Below are positions 16,746 to 25,493 of a stretch of 64,000 nucleotides of DNA, piece after piece (position 1 is the stretch's first letter; each line of letters starts with the position of its first letter). The stretch comes from Granulosicoccaceae sp. 1_MG-2023 (GTDB lineage: Bacteria; Pseudomonadota; Gammaproteobacteria; Granulosicoccales; Granulosicoccaceae): positions 105,101 through 169,100 of the forward strand of contig JAUOPI010000006.1 of NCBI GenBank assembly GCA_030546905.1, in the 5' to 3' direction. A program made the translations under genes and the position numbers. The notes under the pieces are model-generated. The model did no database searches and had not been told where the DNA came from. It saw only the letters and a list, made by a program, of their open reading frames with translations.

Positions 16746-17417
16746 ATGAATCTGCTTGCACATGCATTTCTCGGGTTTGATCACGATCAGTTGGTTGTCG
16801 GTCAGCTCGCCGGTGATTTCATCAAAGGGCGGGATCTGTCGGCTTTGCCGCCGATGCTGGCCGGCGGGGTGCGTATGCACCGGCAGTTGGACGTCTGGAC
16901 TGACCGCCATCCGGTGTTCCGGCGCAGTTGCGCGCGTATCAATCCGGCGCGGCGGCGGGTTGCCGGGATTCTGGTGGATATTCTTTATGATTACAGTCTG
17001 GCGCGCGGCTGGTCCGCTTACGGCTGCACCGATCTGCCGGAGTTTGCCGGTTTCGTCTATGCGCGCCTGGCACAGCATGCAGCGCTGTTGCCGGCATCCA
17101 TGCAGGGCTTTATCCGGGGCGCCGGCGATGTCGGGCTGTTTGAGAACTACCGCACCGAACAGGGCATTGAACGTGCTATCAACCATGTTCAGCGTCGTTT
17201 AAGGCGCTCCGGCGGCTTACTTGACGGCGCATTCGACGAGATTATGCCGCTGGTGCCCGCGATCGATCGTGATTTTGACGCTTTTTTCCCCGCTGCCGTA
17301 CGTGCGTGCGCCGGCTGGGTACCCGATGTACATTCACCGTCTTTATACGGTGATTCGCGGCCGCTGCAAGAGACGCCGCTTTTCAGGAGAACAACCGACG
17401 ATGTTGGACCACGATGA
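16746..17417 (+). CDS. acpH: acyl carrier protein phosphodiesterase-like protein
   Basis: Family (DUF479) of AcpH, an HD-like metal-dependent enzyme that removes 4'-phosphopantetheine from holo-ACP. The N-terminal MNLLAHAFLG, VVGQLAGDFIKG, GVRMHRQLDVWTDRHPVF and DILYDYSLARGW segments contain the histidine/aspartate residues typical of the family. At 223 residues it is slightly longer than E. coli AcpH. Start ATG 16746 is set by the conserved MNxLAH opening. The 3' end overlaps the ppk gene by 17 bases, implying translational coupling. Activity on ACP in this organism is inferred from family membership only. Confidence 0.88.
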   Translation: MNLLAHAFLGFDHDQLVVGQLAGDFIKGRDLSALPPMLAGGVRMHRQLDVWTDRHPVFRRSCARINPARRRVAGILVDILYDYSLARGWSAYGCTDLPEFAGFVYARLAQHAALLPASMQGFIRGAGDVGLFENYRTEQGIERAINHVQRRLRRSGGLLDGAFDEIMPLVPAIDRDFDAFFPAAVRACAGWVPDVHSPSLYGDSRPLQETPLFRRTTDDVGPR

Positions 17418-19596
17418 CTCTCAATCCTTACCGGCAAACGGTCTGTTCCCTGAAGCCGAACAAGAACCTGAGTACATTATTCCGGACCTGACCATGCCCG
17501 AACTGAAATTGCCTGATATCAGTGGTATCGAAACCGACAGTCTGTTTTCCAACCGGGAGTTGAGCTTCCTGGCGTTTAACGAGCGCGTGTTGGCGCTGGC
17601 CGAGGACCCCAGAATCCCGTTGCTCGAGCAGTTGCGCTATCTGTGTATCACCTCGAGCAATCTGGATGAGTTCTTTGAAGTGCGGGTGGCCGGGCTTAAA
17701 CAGCAGCTGGCCGGCAGTGTGTCTTCCGTGGGGCCTGACGGTCTCTCGCCACAGCAGCAACTGACGCGCATCAGTGAGCGCGCCCATGCCATGGTCAAGT
17801 ATCAGTACGCGCTGTTCAATGAAAAACTGCTGCCGGCGCTGGCCGAGCAGGGCATTGTTTTTCTGCGCCGTGGCGACTGGGACCGTAAGGTCACGGACTG
17901 GGTCAGTGATTTCTTCGAAGATGAAATTCTGCCGGTGCTGAGCCCGCTGGCACTGGATCCGGCGCACCCGTTTCCGAATCTGACCAATAAAAGCCTGAAC
18001 TTTATTATCAGCCTGGAAGGCGCCGATGCCTTCGGTCGCAATATCAGCTATGCGCTGTTGCGTGCGCCGCGTTCCCTGCCGCGGGTGATTCCGGTGCCCG
18101 AATCGGTCTGCGGTTATCCGCATGGCTTTGTGTTTCTGTCGTCGATTGTGCATGCCCAGATGGCGTCGCTGTTCCCGGGCATGAAACCCACCGGCGTGTT
18201 CCAGTTCCGCGTTACGCGCAACAGTGATCTGTACGTCTCGGACGAAGACTCGGCCAATCTGCGTGGCGCCCTCGAAGAAGAGCTGCTTTACCGTAACTAC
18301 GGTCAGGCGGTGCGTCTGGAGGTGGCCGATAACTGCCCGAGCAAGCCGACACGTTTTCTGCTCGAGCAATTCAATCTGTCGGAGAATGATCTGTTCCGGG
18401 TCAATGGCGTGGTCAATCTTAACCGGCTGTTTTCCATCCCGGATATGATCGACCGGCCGGATCTGAAGTTTCCCAGTTTTACGCCCTATGTCTCGTCGGC
18501 CTTCGAGCGCGGTGCGGATATTTTCGCCCTGATCAACCGCAACACCAATCTGGTCTATCACCATCCGTATGAAGCCTATCTGCCGGTGGTGGAACTGGTG
18601 CGTCAGGCCGCACGCGATCCGGAGGTGCTGGCCATCAAACAGACGCTTTACCGCACCGGACTGGACTCGGTTTTTGTCAAATACCTGACCGAAGCGGCCC
18701 GTGCCGGTAAGGATGTGACCGTGATTATCGAGCTGCGTGCGCGTTTCGACGAAGAAGCCAATATCGAGCTGGCCGCGCGTCTGGAAGAAGCCGGTATTCA
18801 GGTGGTTTACGGTGTCGTCGGGTTTAAGACCCACGCTAAAATGCTGTTGGTGGTGCGGCGCGAGAAAAACAAGCTGATGCGCTATGCCCATGTGGGCACA
18901 GGTAACTATCACACCAAAACCGCGCGCCTTTATACGGATATCAGCCTGCTGACCTGCGACAAACACACTTGCCGCGATCTGCAGAAGATTTTTATGCAGC
19001 TGTCCGGACTGGGCCGCACCAGCAATCTGCGCAAAATGCTGCAGGCGCCGTTTACGCTGCATGACCGCCTTATCGAGCAGATTACGCGGGAAATGGCGCA
19101 TGCGCGGGCCGGACGGCGGGGGCATATCGTGGCGCGGATGAATTCGCTGGTGGAACCGCGGATCGTCAATGCGCTTTACGAGGCCTCGGCGGCCGGAGTC
19201 AGGATTGACCTGATCGTACGCGGTATCTGTGTGCTCAAGCCCGGTATCCCGGGGCTGTCAGAGAATATCCGTGTGGTCTCGGTGCTGGGGCGTTTTCTCG
19301 AGCATTCCCGGGTGTTTCATTTTCATAATGACGGCGATACGCAGACCTATATTTCCTCAGCCGATTGGATGCCGCGCAATTTCTTCGCCCGGGTTGAAGT
19401 GGCCACACCGTTGAGCGGTGAGGCGGCAGAGCGGGTTAAGGCCGAAACCCTGGATGCGTATCTGCGCGACAATCTGTTCAGCTGGGAACTGCAGGCCGAC
19501 GGCAGCTACCGGCGTCTGGAGCCGGGCGACGAGACGCCGTTCAGTGCCCAGCAGTGGCTGATGGACACCATCGGGCGCGGCAAAGGCAAAAGCTAA
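17401..19596 (+). CDS. ppk: polyphosphate kinase 1
   Basis: Membrane-associated enzyme that polymerises the ATP gamma-phosphate into polyphosphate. The 731-residue protein has the N-terminal SLFSNRELSFLAFNERVLALAED, the ELRARFDEEANIELA segment, the catalytic histidine loop KTHAKMLLVVRREK and YAHVGTGNYHTKTARLYTD, and the second phospholipase-D-like domain with IDLIVRGICVLKPGIPGLSENIRV and FHNDGDTQTYISSADWM. Start ATG 17401 lies inside the acpH end after CAGGAGAACAACCGACG; an acidic, proline-rich N-terminal tail of about 45 residues precedes the domain. The gene overlaps the convergent arsR-type gene by four bases. Confidence 0.96.
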   Translation: MLDHDDSQSLPANGLFPEAEQEPEYIIPDLTMPELKLPDISGIETDSLFSNRELSFLAFNERVLALAEDPRIPLLEQLRYLCITSSNLDEFFEVRVAGLKQQLAGSVSSVGPDGLSPQQQLTRISERAHAMVKYQYALFNEKLLPALAEQGIVFLRRGDWDRKVTDWVSDFFEDEILPVLSPLALDPAHPFPNLTNKSLNFIISLEGADAFGRNISYALLRAPRSLPRVIPVPESVCGYPHGFVFLSSIVHAQMASLFPGMKPTGVFQFRVTRNSDLYVSDEDSANLRGALEEELLYRNYGQAVRLEVADNCPSKPTRFLLEQFNLSENDLFRVNGVVNLNRLFSIPDMIDRPDLKFPSFTPYVSSAFERGADIFALINRNTNLVYHHPYEAYLPVVELVRQAARDPEVLAIKQTLYRTGLDSVFVKYLTEAARAGKDVTVIIELRARFDEEANIELAARLEEAGIQVVYGVVGFKTHAKMLLVVRREKNKLMRYAHVGTGNYHTKTARLYTDISLLTCDKHTCRDLQKIFMQLSGLGRTSNLRKMLQAPFTLHDRLIEQITREMAHARAGRRGHIVARMNSLVEPRIVNALYEASAAGVRIDLIVRGICVLKPGIPGLSENIRVVSVLGRFLEHSRVFHFHNDGDTQTYISSADWMPRNFFARVEVATPLSGEAAERVKAETLDAYLRDNLFSWELQADGSYRRLEPGDETPFSAQQWLMDTIGRGKGKS

Positions 19597-19874
19597 CGCC
19601 GGACAGGCAGTGGCTGACTGGCCAGCCAGTCGGCCAGCATGCTCAAGCTGCTTTCAACACGCCGGCAGGGCCGGCGTTGTGCATGGCGGGTCTGCTCAAT
19701 CAGGCCGGCCTGTTGCAGCACCTTCAGGTGTTTGGAGATCGCCGGCAGACTCATGCCGAAACCGTCGGCAAGTTCGTTGACGGTCTTTTCCCCTTCGTCC
19801 AGACGGGCGAGTATCTCGCGGCGGGTGGTATCGGCCAGGGCATAGAAGGTTTTGCTGAGCTGATCGGTGCGCAT
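19593..19874 (-). CDS. ArsR-family transcriptional regulator
   Basis: A 93-residue winged-helix repressor with the family core FYALADTTRREILARLDEGEKTVNELADGFGMSLPAISKHLKVLQQAGLIE. The metal-binding ELCVC motif of ArsR/SmtB is absent, so it is of the group that senses other signals or pairs with AHSA1-type proteins. The C-terminus is short and arginine-rich. It is an orphan: the upstream neighbour is the 3' end of dnaE2 and it overlaps the ppk stop on the other side. A perfect 11-bp inverted repeat 15-38 bases upstream of its ATG is a likely autoregulatory operator. Confidence 0.85.
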   Translation of the reverse strand: MRTDQLSKTFYALADTTRREILARLDEGEKTVNELADGFGMSLPAISKHLKVLQQAGLIEQTRHAQRRPCRRVESSLSMLADWLASQPLPVRR

Positions 19875-19888
19875 AAAGACCTTATTTT

Positions 19889-19912
19889 GTATTTAACCAA
19901 ATGGTTAAATAC
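19889..19912. promoter_or_regulatory. perfect 11-bp inverted repeat, probable ArsR operator
   Basis: GTATTTAACCA at 19889-19899 and TGGTTAAATAC at 19902-19912 are separated by two bases. The palindrome sits just upstream of the arsR-type start (19874), the usual place for autorepression. AT-rich sequence contrasts with the surrounding GC-rich genes. Confidence 0.6.
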
Positions 19913-19960
19913 GATTTTAAGCCATTTTCCCACCGGCCGGGATGTTTTTCCTGAGTCGCC

Positions 19961-22900
19961 TCAATGAAAATCCCGCGACTGCGGATCCAGCTCGCCGAGC
20001 ATCCAGCTCAGATCGTCGACTTTTTCGGCCACCAGATGGGTGACGCCGCTTTCGCGCTGGGTTTTTCCGTGTACGGCAATCAGACGGCTGCCGAGTATCT
20101 GGCGCCGGTATTGTTCGGTGATATCCGGCCAGAGGATCACGTTGATAATCCCGGTGTCGTCTTCGAGGGTCATAAACAGTACGCCTTTGGCCGTGGCAGG
20201 GCGCTGACGCACGCGTACCAGACCGGCCAGACTGGCCTTGTGCCCGTTGGGCAGGCGGGCCCAGTCGGCCGCGCTGATAATGCTGCGCCGTTGCAGATTG
20301 CGCCGTAGCAGGGTCAGCGGATGCCGGCCGAGGGTCAGGCCGGTGGCCGCATAGTCGGCGGAAATGTCTTCGGCTTCACAGGGCGCGGGTAAGTCGGCAC
20401 GTGGTTCAGCTGCGCTGGCGCCGTCGAGCAGGTCCGGATGCTGTTCGACGCCGAGCAGGTCCCACTGCGCGCGGTAGCGGTCTTCGCTGAGGGTTTTGAG
20501 CGCACCGCTGCGGGCCAGGGCCTGTTGATCCTGACGGTTGAGTGCGCAGCGCCGGACTGTATCCTCACTCGACAGAAACGGGCCGGCCTTGCGTTGTTCT
20601 TCGATGCGCTGCATTGCTCCGGCGGACAGGCCGCGCACCAGACGCAGGCCGAGGCGCACCGCGTCACGGCCGTGTTCATCTTTTACCAGCCGGTGATCGG
20701 TGCCGCTTTCGTTAACGTCAACCGGGTACACCGCGATACCGTGATTGCGCGCGTCACGGACCAGATCCGACGGTGCGTAAAAACCCAGTGGCTGGCTGTT
20801 GAGCAGGGCGCACAGAAAGGCCGCCGGTTCATGGCATTTGAGCCAGGCCGAGCAATACACCAGCAGGGCAAAACTGGCCGCATGGGATTCGGGAAAACCG
20901 TACTCACCAAAGCCTTCGATCTGGCGGAATACGGCTTCGGCAAAGTGTTTGTCATAGCCATTGCGTTGCATGCCGCGCAGCAGCGCATCGCGGAAACGGC
21001 CGACGCTGCCGACCCGCCGCCAGGCGGCCATGGAGCGGCGCAGCTGATCGGCCTGACCGGCTGAGAAACCGGCCGCGACCATGGCGATCTCCATCACCTG
21101 TTCCTGGAATACCGGCACGCCGAGGGTGCGGCTGAGGACGCGTTCGAGTTCGGCGCTGGGGTAGTGAATAGGCTCATTGCCCTGGCGGCGCTTGAGATAG
21201 GGATTGACCATCCCGCCCTGAATCGGCCCGGGCCGGACAATCGCCACTTCAATGACCAGATCATAAAAGCAACGCGGGCGCAGACGCGGCAGCATGGACA
21301 TCTGCGCGCGGGATTCGATCTGAAACACACCCATGGTGTCGGCCTTGCAAATCATGTCGTAAGTTGCGGTGTCGCCCGGCGGGATATCTGCCAGGGTCAT
21401 CGGGCGTCCGTCGCGCCGGCTCAGCAGATCCAGACATTTGCGGATCGCCGTCAGCATGCCCAGCGCCAGCACATCCACCTTCAGCAGCCCCAGCTCTTCG
21501 AGGTCGTCCTTGTCCCATTGAATAATCGTCCGCTCCGGCATGGCGGCGTTTTCCACCGGCACCAGGGTGTGCAGGGGATGGCGTGAGATCACAAAACCGC
21601 CCACATGCTGGGACAGGTGGCGGGGAAAGCCGATCAGCTGCGGCAACAGGCTGCACAGGTGTTGTATTAATGGCGAGTCCTCCGGCAGGCCGCTTTCGCG
21701 CAGACCTTCGCGGATCACGGCCTGGCCGTCCCACCAGGCCACGGATTTACCCAGAGCGTCGATATGCTCGTCGGCCATGCCCAGCACCTTGCCCAGATCG
21801 CGCAGCGCACTGCGGCGGCGGTAGCGGATCACCGTGGCGGCCAGCGCCGCGCGTTCACGGCCGTAGCGCCGGTAGATGTACTGAATGACTTCTTCGCGGC
21901 GTTCATGCTCAAAGTCCACGTCGATATCCGGCGGCTCGTCACGCTCTTTGGAAATAAAGCGCTCAAATAGCATATTCATGCGGTCCGGATTGACCCCGGT
22001 AATGCCGAGGCAGTAGCAGACTGCCGAGTTGGCCGCCGAGCCGCGGCCCTGACAGAGAATGTTCCGGCTGCGGGCAAAGCGCACGATGTCGTGCACGGTG
22101 AGAAAGTAGTGTTCGTAACCGAGTTCGCTGATCAGGCGGAGTTCTTTTTCGATCTGTGCCCGCACCGCTTTGCTTTCGCCGTCGGGCCAGCGCTGGCGGA
22201 TGCCGGCTTCGGTAAGCTGACGCAGCTGTGCGGCGGCGCTGAGTCCTTCCGGCACCAGCTCGGCAGGGTATTCGTAGCGGATTTCGTCGAGCCGGAAATG
22301 GCAGCGTGAGGCGATCAGCTGGCTGTTGGCGACAAGCTCTGCAGGGTATAGGGCTTGTATTTCAGTGCGGCTGCGCAGATGGCGTTCGGCGTTGGGGAAA
22401 AGCCGCCGGCCGGCCTCGCTGAGAGTGCAGCCGTGGCGGATGCAGGTCAGTACATCCTGCAACGGGCGGCGTTCGCGCACGTGCATATGCACATCGCCGG
22501 TGGCGACCAGCCCCAGACCGAGCCGTTCGCCCTGTTGCTGCAGCCAGCGCAGATGGTGCCGGTCTGTCTGTTGTAAATGCAGGGCAACGGCCAGCCAGCC
22601 GTCGGGAAAGCCGGCCGCGAACCAGTCAAAGGTAGTGTCGAAACGGGATGCCTGCGGCGGGTAATGCGGCGGCACCAGCAGGCATTCGCAATCGGGCAGG
22701 GCGCCGGACAGGACGTCGCGTGTGATGTGGTAGCGGCCTTTGCCGGCCCGGCGGCGGGCCTGGCTGATGAGCTTGCAGAGGGCGCTGTAAGCGGTGGCCG
22801 TACGCGCCAGTGCGACCAGCCGGAAACCGTCGCCGATGGCGAATTCGCTGCCGATGATCAGGTGAAAATTGTGCTTGCGGGCCTGTGCCCGGGCCCGTAC

Positions 22901-23065
22901 CACACCGGCCATGGAGCATTCGTCAGTGATGGCCAGCGCGCTGTAGCCCTGCGCGATGGCGGTGTCGACCAGCTCTTCGGCATGGGAGGCGCCGCGCAGA
23001 AAGCTGAAGTTGGACACGCAGTGGAGTTCGGCATAGCCGGGGGCAAGGTCAAACGAGGTTTGCAT
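19961..23065 (-). CDS. dnaE2: error-prone DNA polymerase III alpha subunit DnaE2/ImuC
   Basis: Second DnaE-type polymerase performing translesion synthesis with ImuA and ImuB during the SOS response. The 1034 residues begin with the PHP domain (YAELHCVSNFSFLRGASHAEEL), then the polymerase core with CQGRGSAANSAVCYCLGIT and DIDVDFEHERREEVIQYIYRRYGRERAA, and end with an OB domain lacking the replisome-binding extensions of DnaE1. The ATG at 23065 has no Shine-Dalgarno site; a LexA box begins one base upstream, so translation may be leaderless. The imuB, imuA and lexA genes lie 2.4-5 kb upstream on the same strand. Confidence 0.94.
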   Translation of the reverse strand: MQTSFDLAPGYAELHCVSNFSFLRGASHAEELVDTAIAQGYSALAITDECSMAGVVRARAQARKHNFHLIIGSEFAIGDGFRLVALARTATAYSALCKLISQARRRAGKGRYHITRDVLSGALPDCECLLVPPHYPPQASRFDTTFDWFAAGFPDGWLAVALHLQQTDRHHLRWLQQQGERLGLGLVATGDVHMHVRERRPLQDVLTCIRHGCTLSEAGRRLFPNAERHLRSRTEIQALYPAELVANSQLIASRCHFRLDEIRYEYPAELVPEGLSAAAQLRQLTEAGIRQRWPDGESKAVRAQIEKELRLISELGYEHYFLTVHDIVRFARSRNILCQGRGSAANSAVCYCLGITGVNPDRMNMLFERFISKERDEPPDIDVDFEHERREEVIQYIYRRYGRERAALAATVIRYRRRSALRDLGKVLGMADEHIDALGKSVAWWDGQAVIREGLRESGLPEDSPLIQHLCSLLPQLIGFPRHLSQHVGGFVISRHPLHTLVPVENAAMPERTIIQWDKDDLEELGLLKVDVLALGMLTAIRKCLDLLSRRDGRPMTLADIPPGDTATYDMICKADTMGVFQIESRAQMSMLPRLRPRCFYDLVIEVAIVRPGPIQGGMVNPYLKRRQGNEPIHYPSAELERVLSRTLGVPVFQEQVMEIAMVAAGFSAGQADQLRRSMAAWRRVGSVGRFRDALLRGMQRNGYDKHFAEAVFRQIEGFGEYGFPESHAASFALLVYCSAWLKCHEPAAFLCALLNSQPLGFYAPSDLVRDARNHGIAVYPVDVNESGTDHRLVKDEHGRDAVRLGLRLVRGLSAGAMQRIEEQRKAGPFLSSEDTVRRCALNRQDQQALARSGALKTLSEDRYRAQWDLLGVEQHPDLLDGASAAEPRADLPAPCEAEDISADYAATGLTLGRHPLTLLRRNLQRRSIISAADWARLPNGHKASLAGLVRVRQRPATAKGVLFMTLEDDTGIINVILWPDITEQYRRQILGSRLIAVHGKTQRESGVTHLVAEKVDDLSWMLGELDPQSRDFH

Positions 23066-23066
23066 A

Positions 23067-23082
23067 CTGATAAAATATACAG
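23067..23082. promoter_or_regulatory. LexA (SOS) box of dnaE2
   Basis: CTGATAAAATATACAG fits the palindromic CTG-N10-CAG LexA consensus with an AT-rich centre; on the coding strand it reads CTGTATATTTTATCAG. It starts one base upstream of the dnaE2 ATG and carries a TATATT that could serve as the -10 element. Confidence 0.8.
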
Positions 23083-23247
23083 TAGTTTTGCGGCCGGCGT
23101 AAATCAGTAAAAACGCCGCGTTTGACCTTTGCCAAGGTCGCCGTCGCGGCGGCTCTGTTTTAATCGGGCTGCGCGTCAGAGATGTTTGTCCGCGTGCGTG
23201 ACGCCGGGTGCTGCAGCGCGGACTTTGTGCAATCAGGAGGTAAGGCG

Positions 23248-23628
23248 ATGTCTATCGAAAAACACGGTCTGCACGTGGGACTTGAACGTGTCGGCAATGA
23301 CATTTCCCTGAGTATCAAAGCGGTCGGCAAGCTGACCCATGAGGACTATGCGCTGATGACGCCGATGATTGATTCGGCCACCGCTGCGGTCAGCGATCCG
23401 CAGGTGCGTGCGCTGGTCGATATCACAGAGCTGCAGGGTTGGGAACTGCGCGCGGCCTGGGATGATCTGCGCATCGGTCTCAGGCACGGCAGTGAGTTTG
23501 TCAAAGTGGCCATAGTCGGGCACAAAAGCTGGCAGTCTCTGGCGGCCAAAGTCGGTTCCTGGTTTATCGCCGGCGAGATCCGTTCCTTTGACAACGTGGC
23601 TGAGGCCGAGGCCTGGCTGAGAAGCTGA
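23248..23628 (+). CDS. SpoIIAA-like (STAS-related) protein
   Basis: A 126-residue protein of the SpoIIAA-like family (formerly DUF3478), a STAS-type fold sometimes binding small apolar ligands. Recognisable segments are LSIKAVGKLTHEDYALMTPMI, ALVDITELQGWELRAAWDDLRIGLRHGSEFVKVAIVGHKSWQ (given in part) and the closing IRSFDNVAEAEAWL. No signal peptide. Start ATG 23248 follows CAGGAGGTAAGGCG. It stands alone between dnaE2 and the DASS permease, divergent from dnaE2 and convergent with the permease. Function unknown beyond the fold. Confidence 0.85.
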   Translation: MSIEKHGLHVGLERVGNDISLSIKAVGKLTHEDYALMTPMIDSATAAVSDPQVRALVDITELQGWELRAAWDDLRIGLRHGSEFVKVAIVGHKSWQSLAAKVGSWFIAGEIRSFDNVAEAEAWLRS

Positions 23629-23642
23629 GCGGGCCGCCTCGC

Positions 23643-25412
23643 TCAGGCGAACCAGAACCAGATGGCGGTGGTCGCGGCGGTGCCCACCGCCAGATTCATC
23701 GGAATGCCGATTTTCAGGAAATCGGAGAAACGGTAGTTGGCGGCGCCGTAGACCAGGGTGTTGGTCTGATAGCCGATCGGCGTGGCAAACGAGGCGCTGG
23801 CACCGAACATCACTGCCACCACCAGGGCGCGGGCATCCACGCCCAGCGGTTCGGCCAGTGCGATCACGATCGGTGTCACCACCACAGCCACCGCGTTATT
23901 GGTCACCAGCTCGGTCAGCAACGAGGCCAGCAGGTAGACCGCCAGCAGGCCGAGAAACGGCGGCAGCGAGGTCAGCAAGGGCGCCAGGGTGTCGACCAGC
24001 AGCTGTACCGCGCCGGTCTGCTGCAGGCCCAGACCGACCAGCAGCATGGCAAAAATCAGTACCAGAATTGCGCCGTCGAGCGACTCCCAGGCCTCATCAC
24101 CGTCGATGCAGCGCAGGGCCAGAATCCCGCCCACAGCAATAATTCCGAGAATGCTGATCGGCATCACATCGAAGGCGGCGAGGATGATCACCCCGGCCAG
24201 CGCAGCCAGTGCAATCGGCGCTTTATCGCGGCGGAAGGCGCGCCCGGTCGGCTGCGATACCGAGACCAGATTGGTTTCCCGCGACATCTCCTCAAGCGCG
24301 CCGGGCGGGCCTTCGAGCAGCAGTTTGTCGGCCGGTTTCAGGCGTACCTCACCGAGGCGCGGGGCGGGGATATGGTCGTGCCGGTGGGCGCCGAGTACGC
24401 GCAGGCCGAAACGCCGCGCCAGCGACATGGAGGCCAGCGCCCGGCCGGCCACGGATTTGGTCGGGGTGACCACCGCTTCGAGGGTGATGCGTTCGTCGTC
24501 GCTGTCGGCGCTGCTGCCTAGGCCGATCCTCAGCGCTTCGTTGTCGCGCAGCGTCAGCAGCTCGGAGGTGGCCGCACGCAGAATCAGGCGGTCGCCTTTT
24601 TGTAATGGTTCTTCTGCGAGGGCTTTGCGCAGGGTTTGCGAGCCGCGCCGGATACCGCTGACAAGCACGCCGGGGCGGGTCAGTTCGGCGATCTCACCGA
24701 GCGGGCGGCCGTCATAGCTGTCGTCCAGCAGCTGCGCCTCGGAGAGGAACTGTGTCTCGCCGAGCAGCACGCCCCGGCTTGCGGTGCCGCGGTCGGGCAG
24801 CAGCCAGGGGCCGAGAATCAGCATCACCACCAGGCCGCAGGCCGCCGCGACCAGACCGACCGGGGTGATTTCGAACAGTGAGAAGGGCGCGATGCCGTTT
24901 TGTCTGGCCACCCCGTCGACCAGCAGATTGGTGGAGGTGCCGATCAGGGTGCAGGCGCCGCCCATCACGCCGGCGTAGGAGAGCGGGATCAACAGCCGTG
25001 TCGGTGCGATCTTCAGCACCTGCGCCAGACGGATCACCACCGGGATCAGGACCAGCACAATCGGGGTGTTGTTAACAAAGGCCGATGCCAGCAGCGTGAC
25101 CAGCACAAAACCGGCCAGCGCCAGACGCGGGTGGGCTGTGGCGCGACCGGTAACCGCACCGGCCAGAGCTTCCAGCACGCCGGTGCGCACTAAGGCCCCG
25201 GAGAGGATAAACATGGCCCCGATGGTGATGGGGGCGGGGTTGGCAAAAACGCTGAGAGCCTGTTCCTGCGGGACAAAACCGAGGACCAGAAAAAGCCCGG
25301 CCACCACCGTGGCGGTGACTTCCGGCGGATACCATTCCAGCATAAAAACAACAAACATGGCGGCGAGCAGGATAAGTGCGATGACGGCCTGATGTTGCTC
25401 AATGAAGATCAT
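23643..25412 (-). CDS. SLC13/DASS-family anion permease with RCK-C domains
   Basis: Inner-membrane sodium-coupled or electrochemical anion transporter of the divalent anion family. The 589-residue protein has about 11-12 hydrophobic helices in two halves; signature stretches are NTPIVLVLIPVVIRL and GTSTNLLVDG in the first half and LVTNNAVAVVVTPI with ATPIGYQTNTLVYG in the second. Between the halves lie two TrkA-C/RCK-C-like regulatory domains (around 190-370), as in SdcS-like sulfate or dicarboxylate permeases. Start ATG 25412 has AGGGAAACAGG upstream. Substrate cannot be told. It separates dnaE2 from imuB without any visible functional link. Confidence 0.9.
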   Translation of the reverse strand: MIFIEQHQAVIALILLAAMFVVFMLEWYPPEVTATVVAGLFLVLGFVPQEQALSVFANPAPITIGAMFILSGALVRTGVLEALAGAVTGRATAHPRLALAGFVLVTLLASAFVNNTPIVLVLIPVVIRLAQVLKIAPTRLLIPLSYAGVMGGACTLIGTSTNLLVDGVARQNGIAPFSLFEITPVGLVAAACGLVVMLILGPWLLPDRGTASRGVLLGETQFLSEAQLLDDSYDGRPLGEIAELTRPGVLVSGIRRGSQTLRKALAEEPLQKGDRLILRAATSELLTLRDNEALRIGLGSSADSDDERITLEAVVTPTKSVAGRALASMSLARRFGLRVLGAHRHDHIPAPRLGEVRLKPADKLLLEGPPGALEEMSRETNLVSVSQPTGRAFRRDKAPIALAALAGVIILAAFDVMPISILGIIAVGGILALRCIDGDEAWESLDGAILVLIFAMLLVGLGLQQTGAVQLLVDTLAPLLTSLPPFLGLLAVYLLASLLTELVTNNAVAVVVTPIVIALAEPLGVDARALVVAVMFGASASFATPIGYQTNTLVYGAANYRFSDFLKIGIPMNLAVGTAATTAIWFWFA

Positions 25413-25493
25413 CCTGTTTCCCTGAGGTTGCGTACTTGCATTGCTGACGGTAAACGCGCACTGCGGTCGCTGCAAGCGATAGTTCTGTGCGCT

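Noticed and set aside
17428..19125. Long open frame antisense to ppk
   Set aside because: Codon-structure shadow of a highly conserved gene; His/Gln/Arg-rich with no domain.
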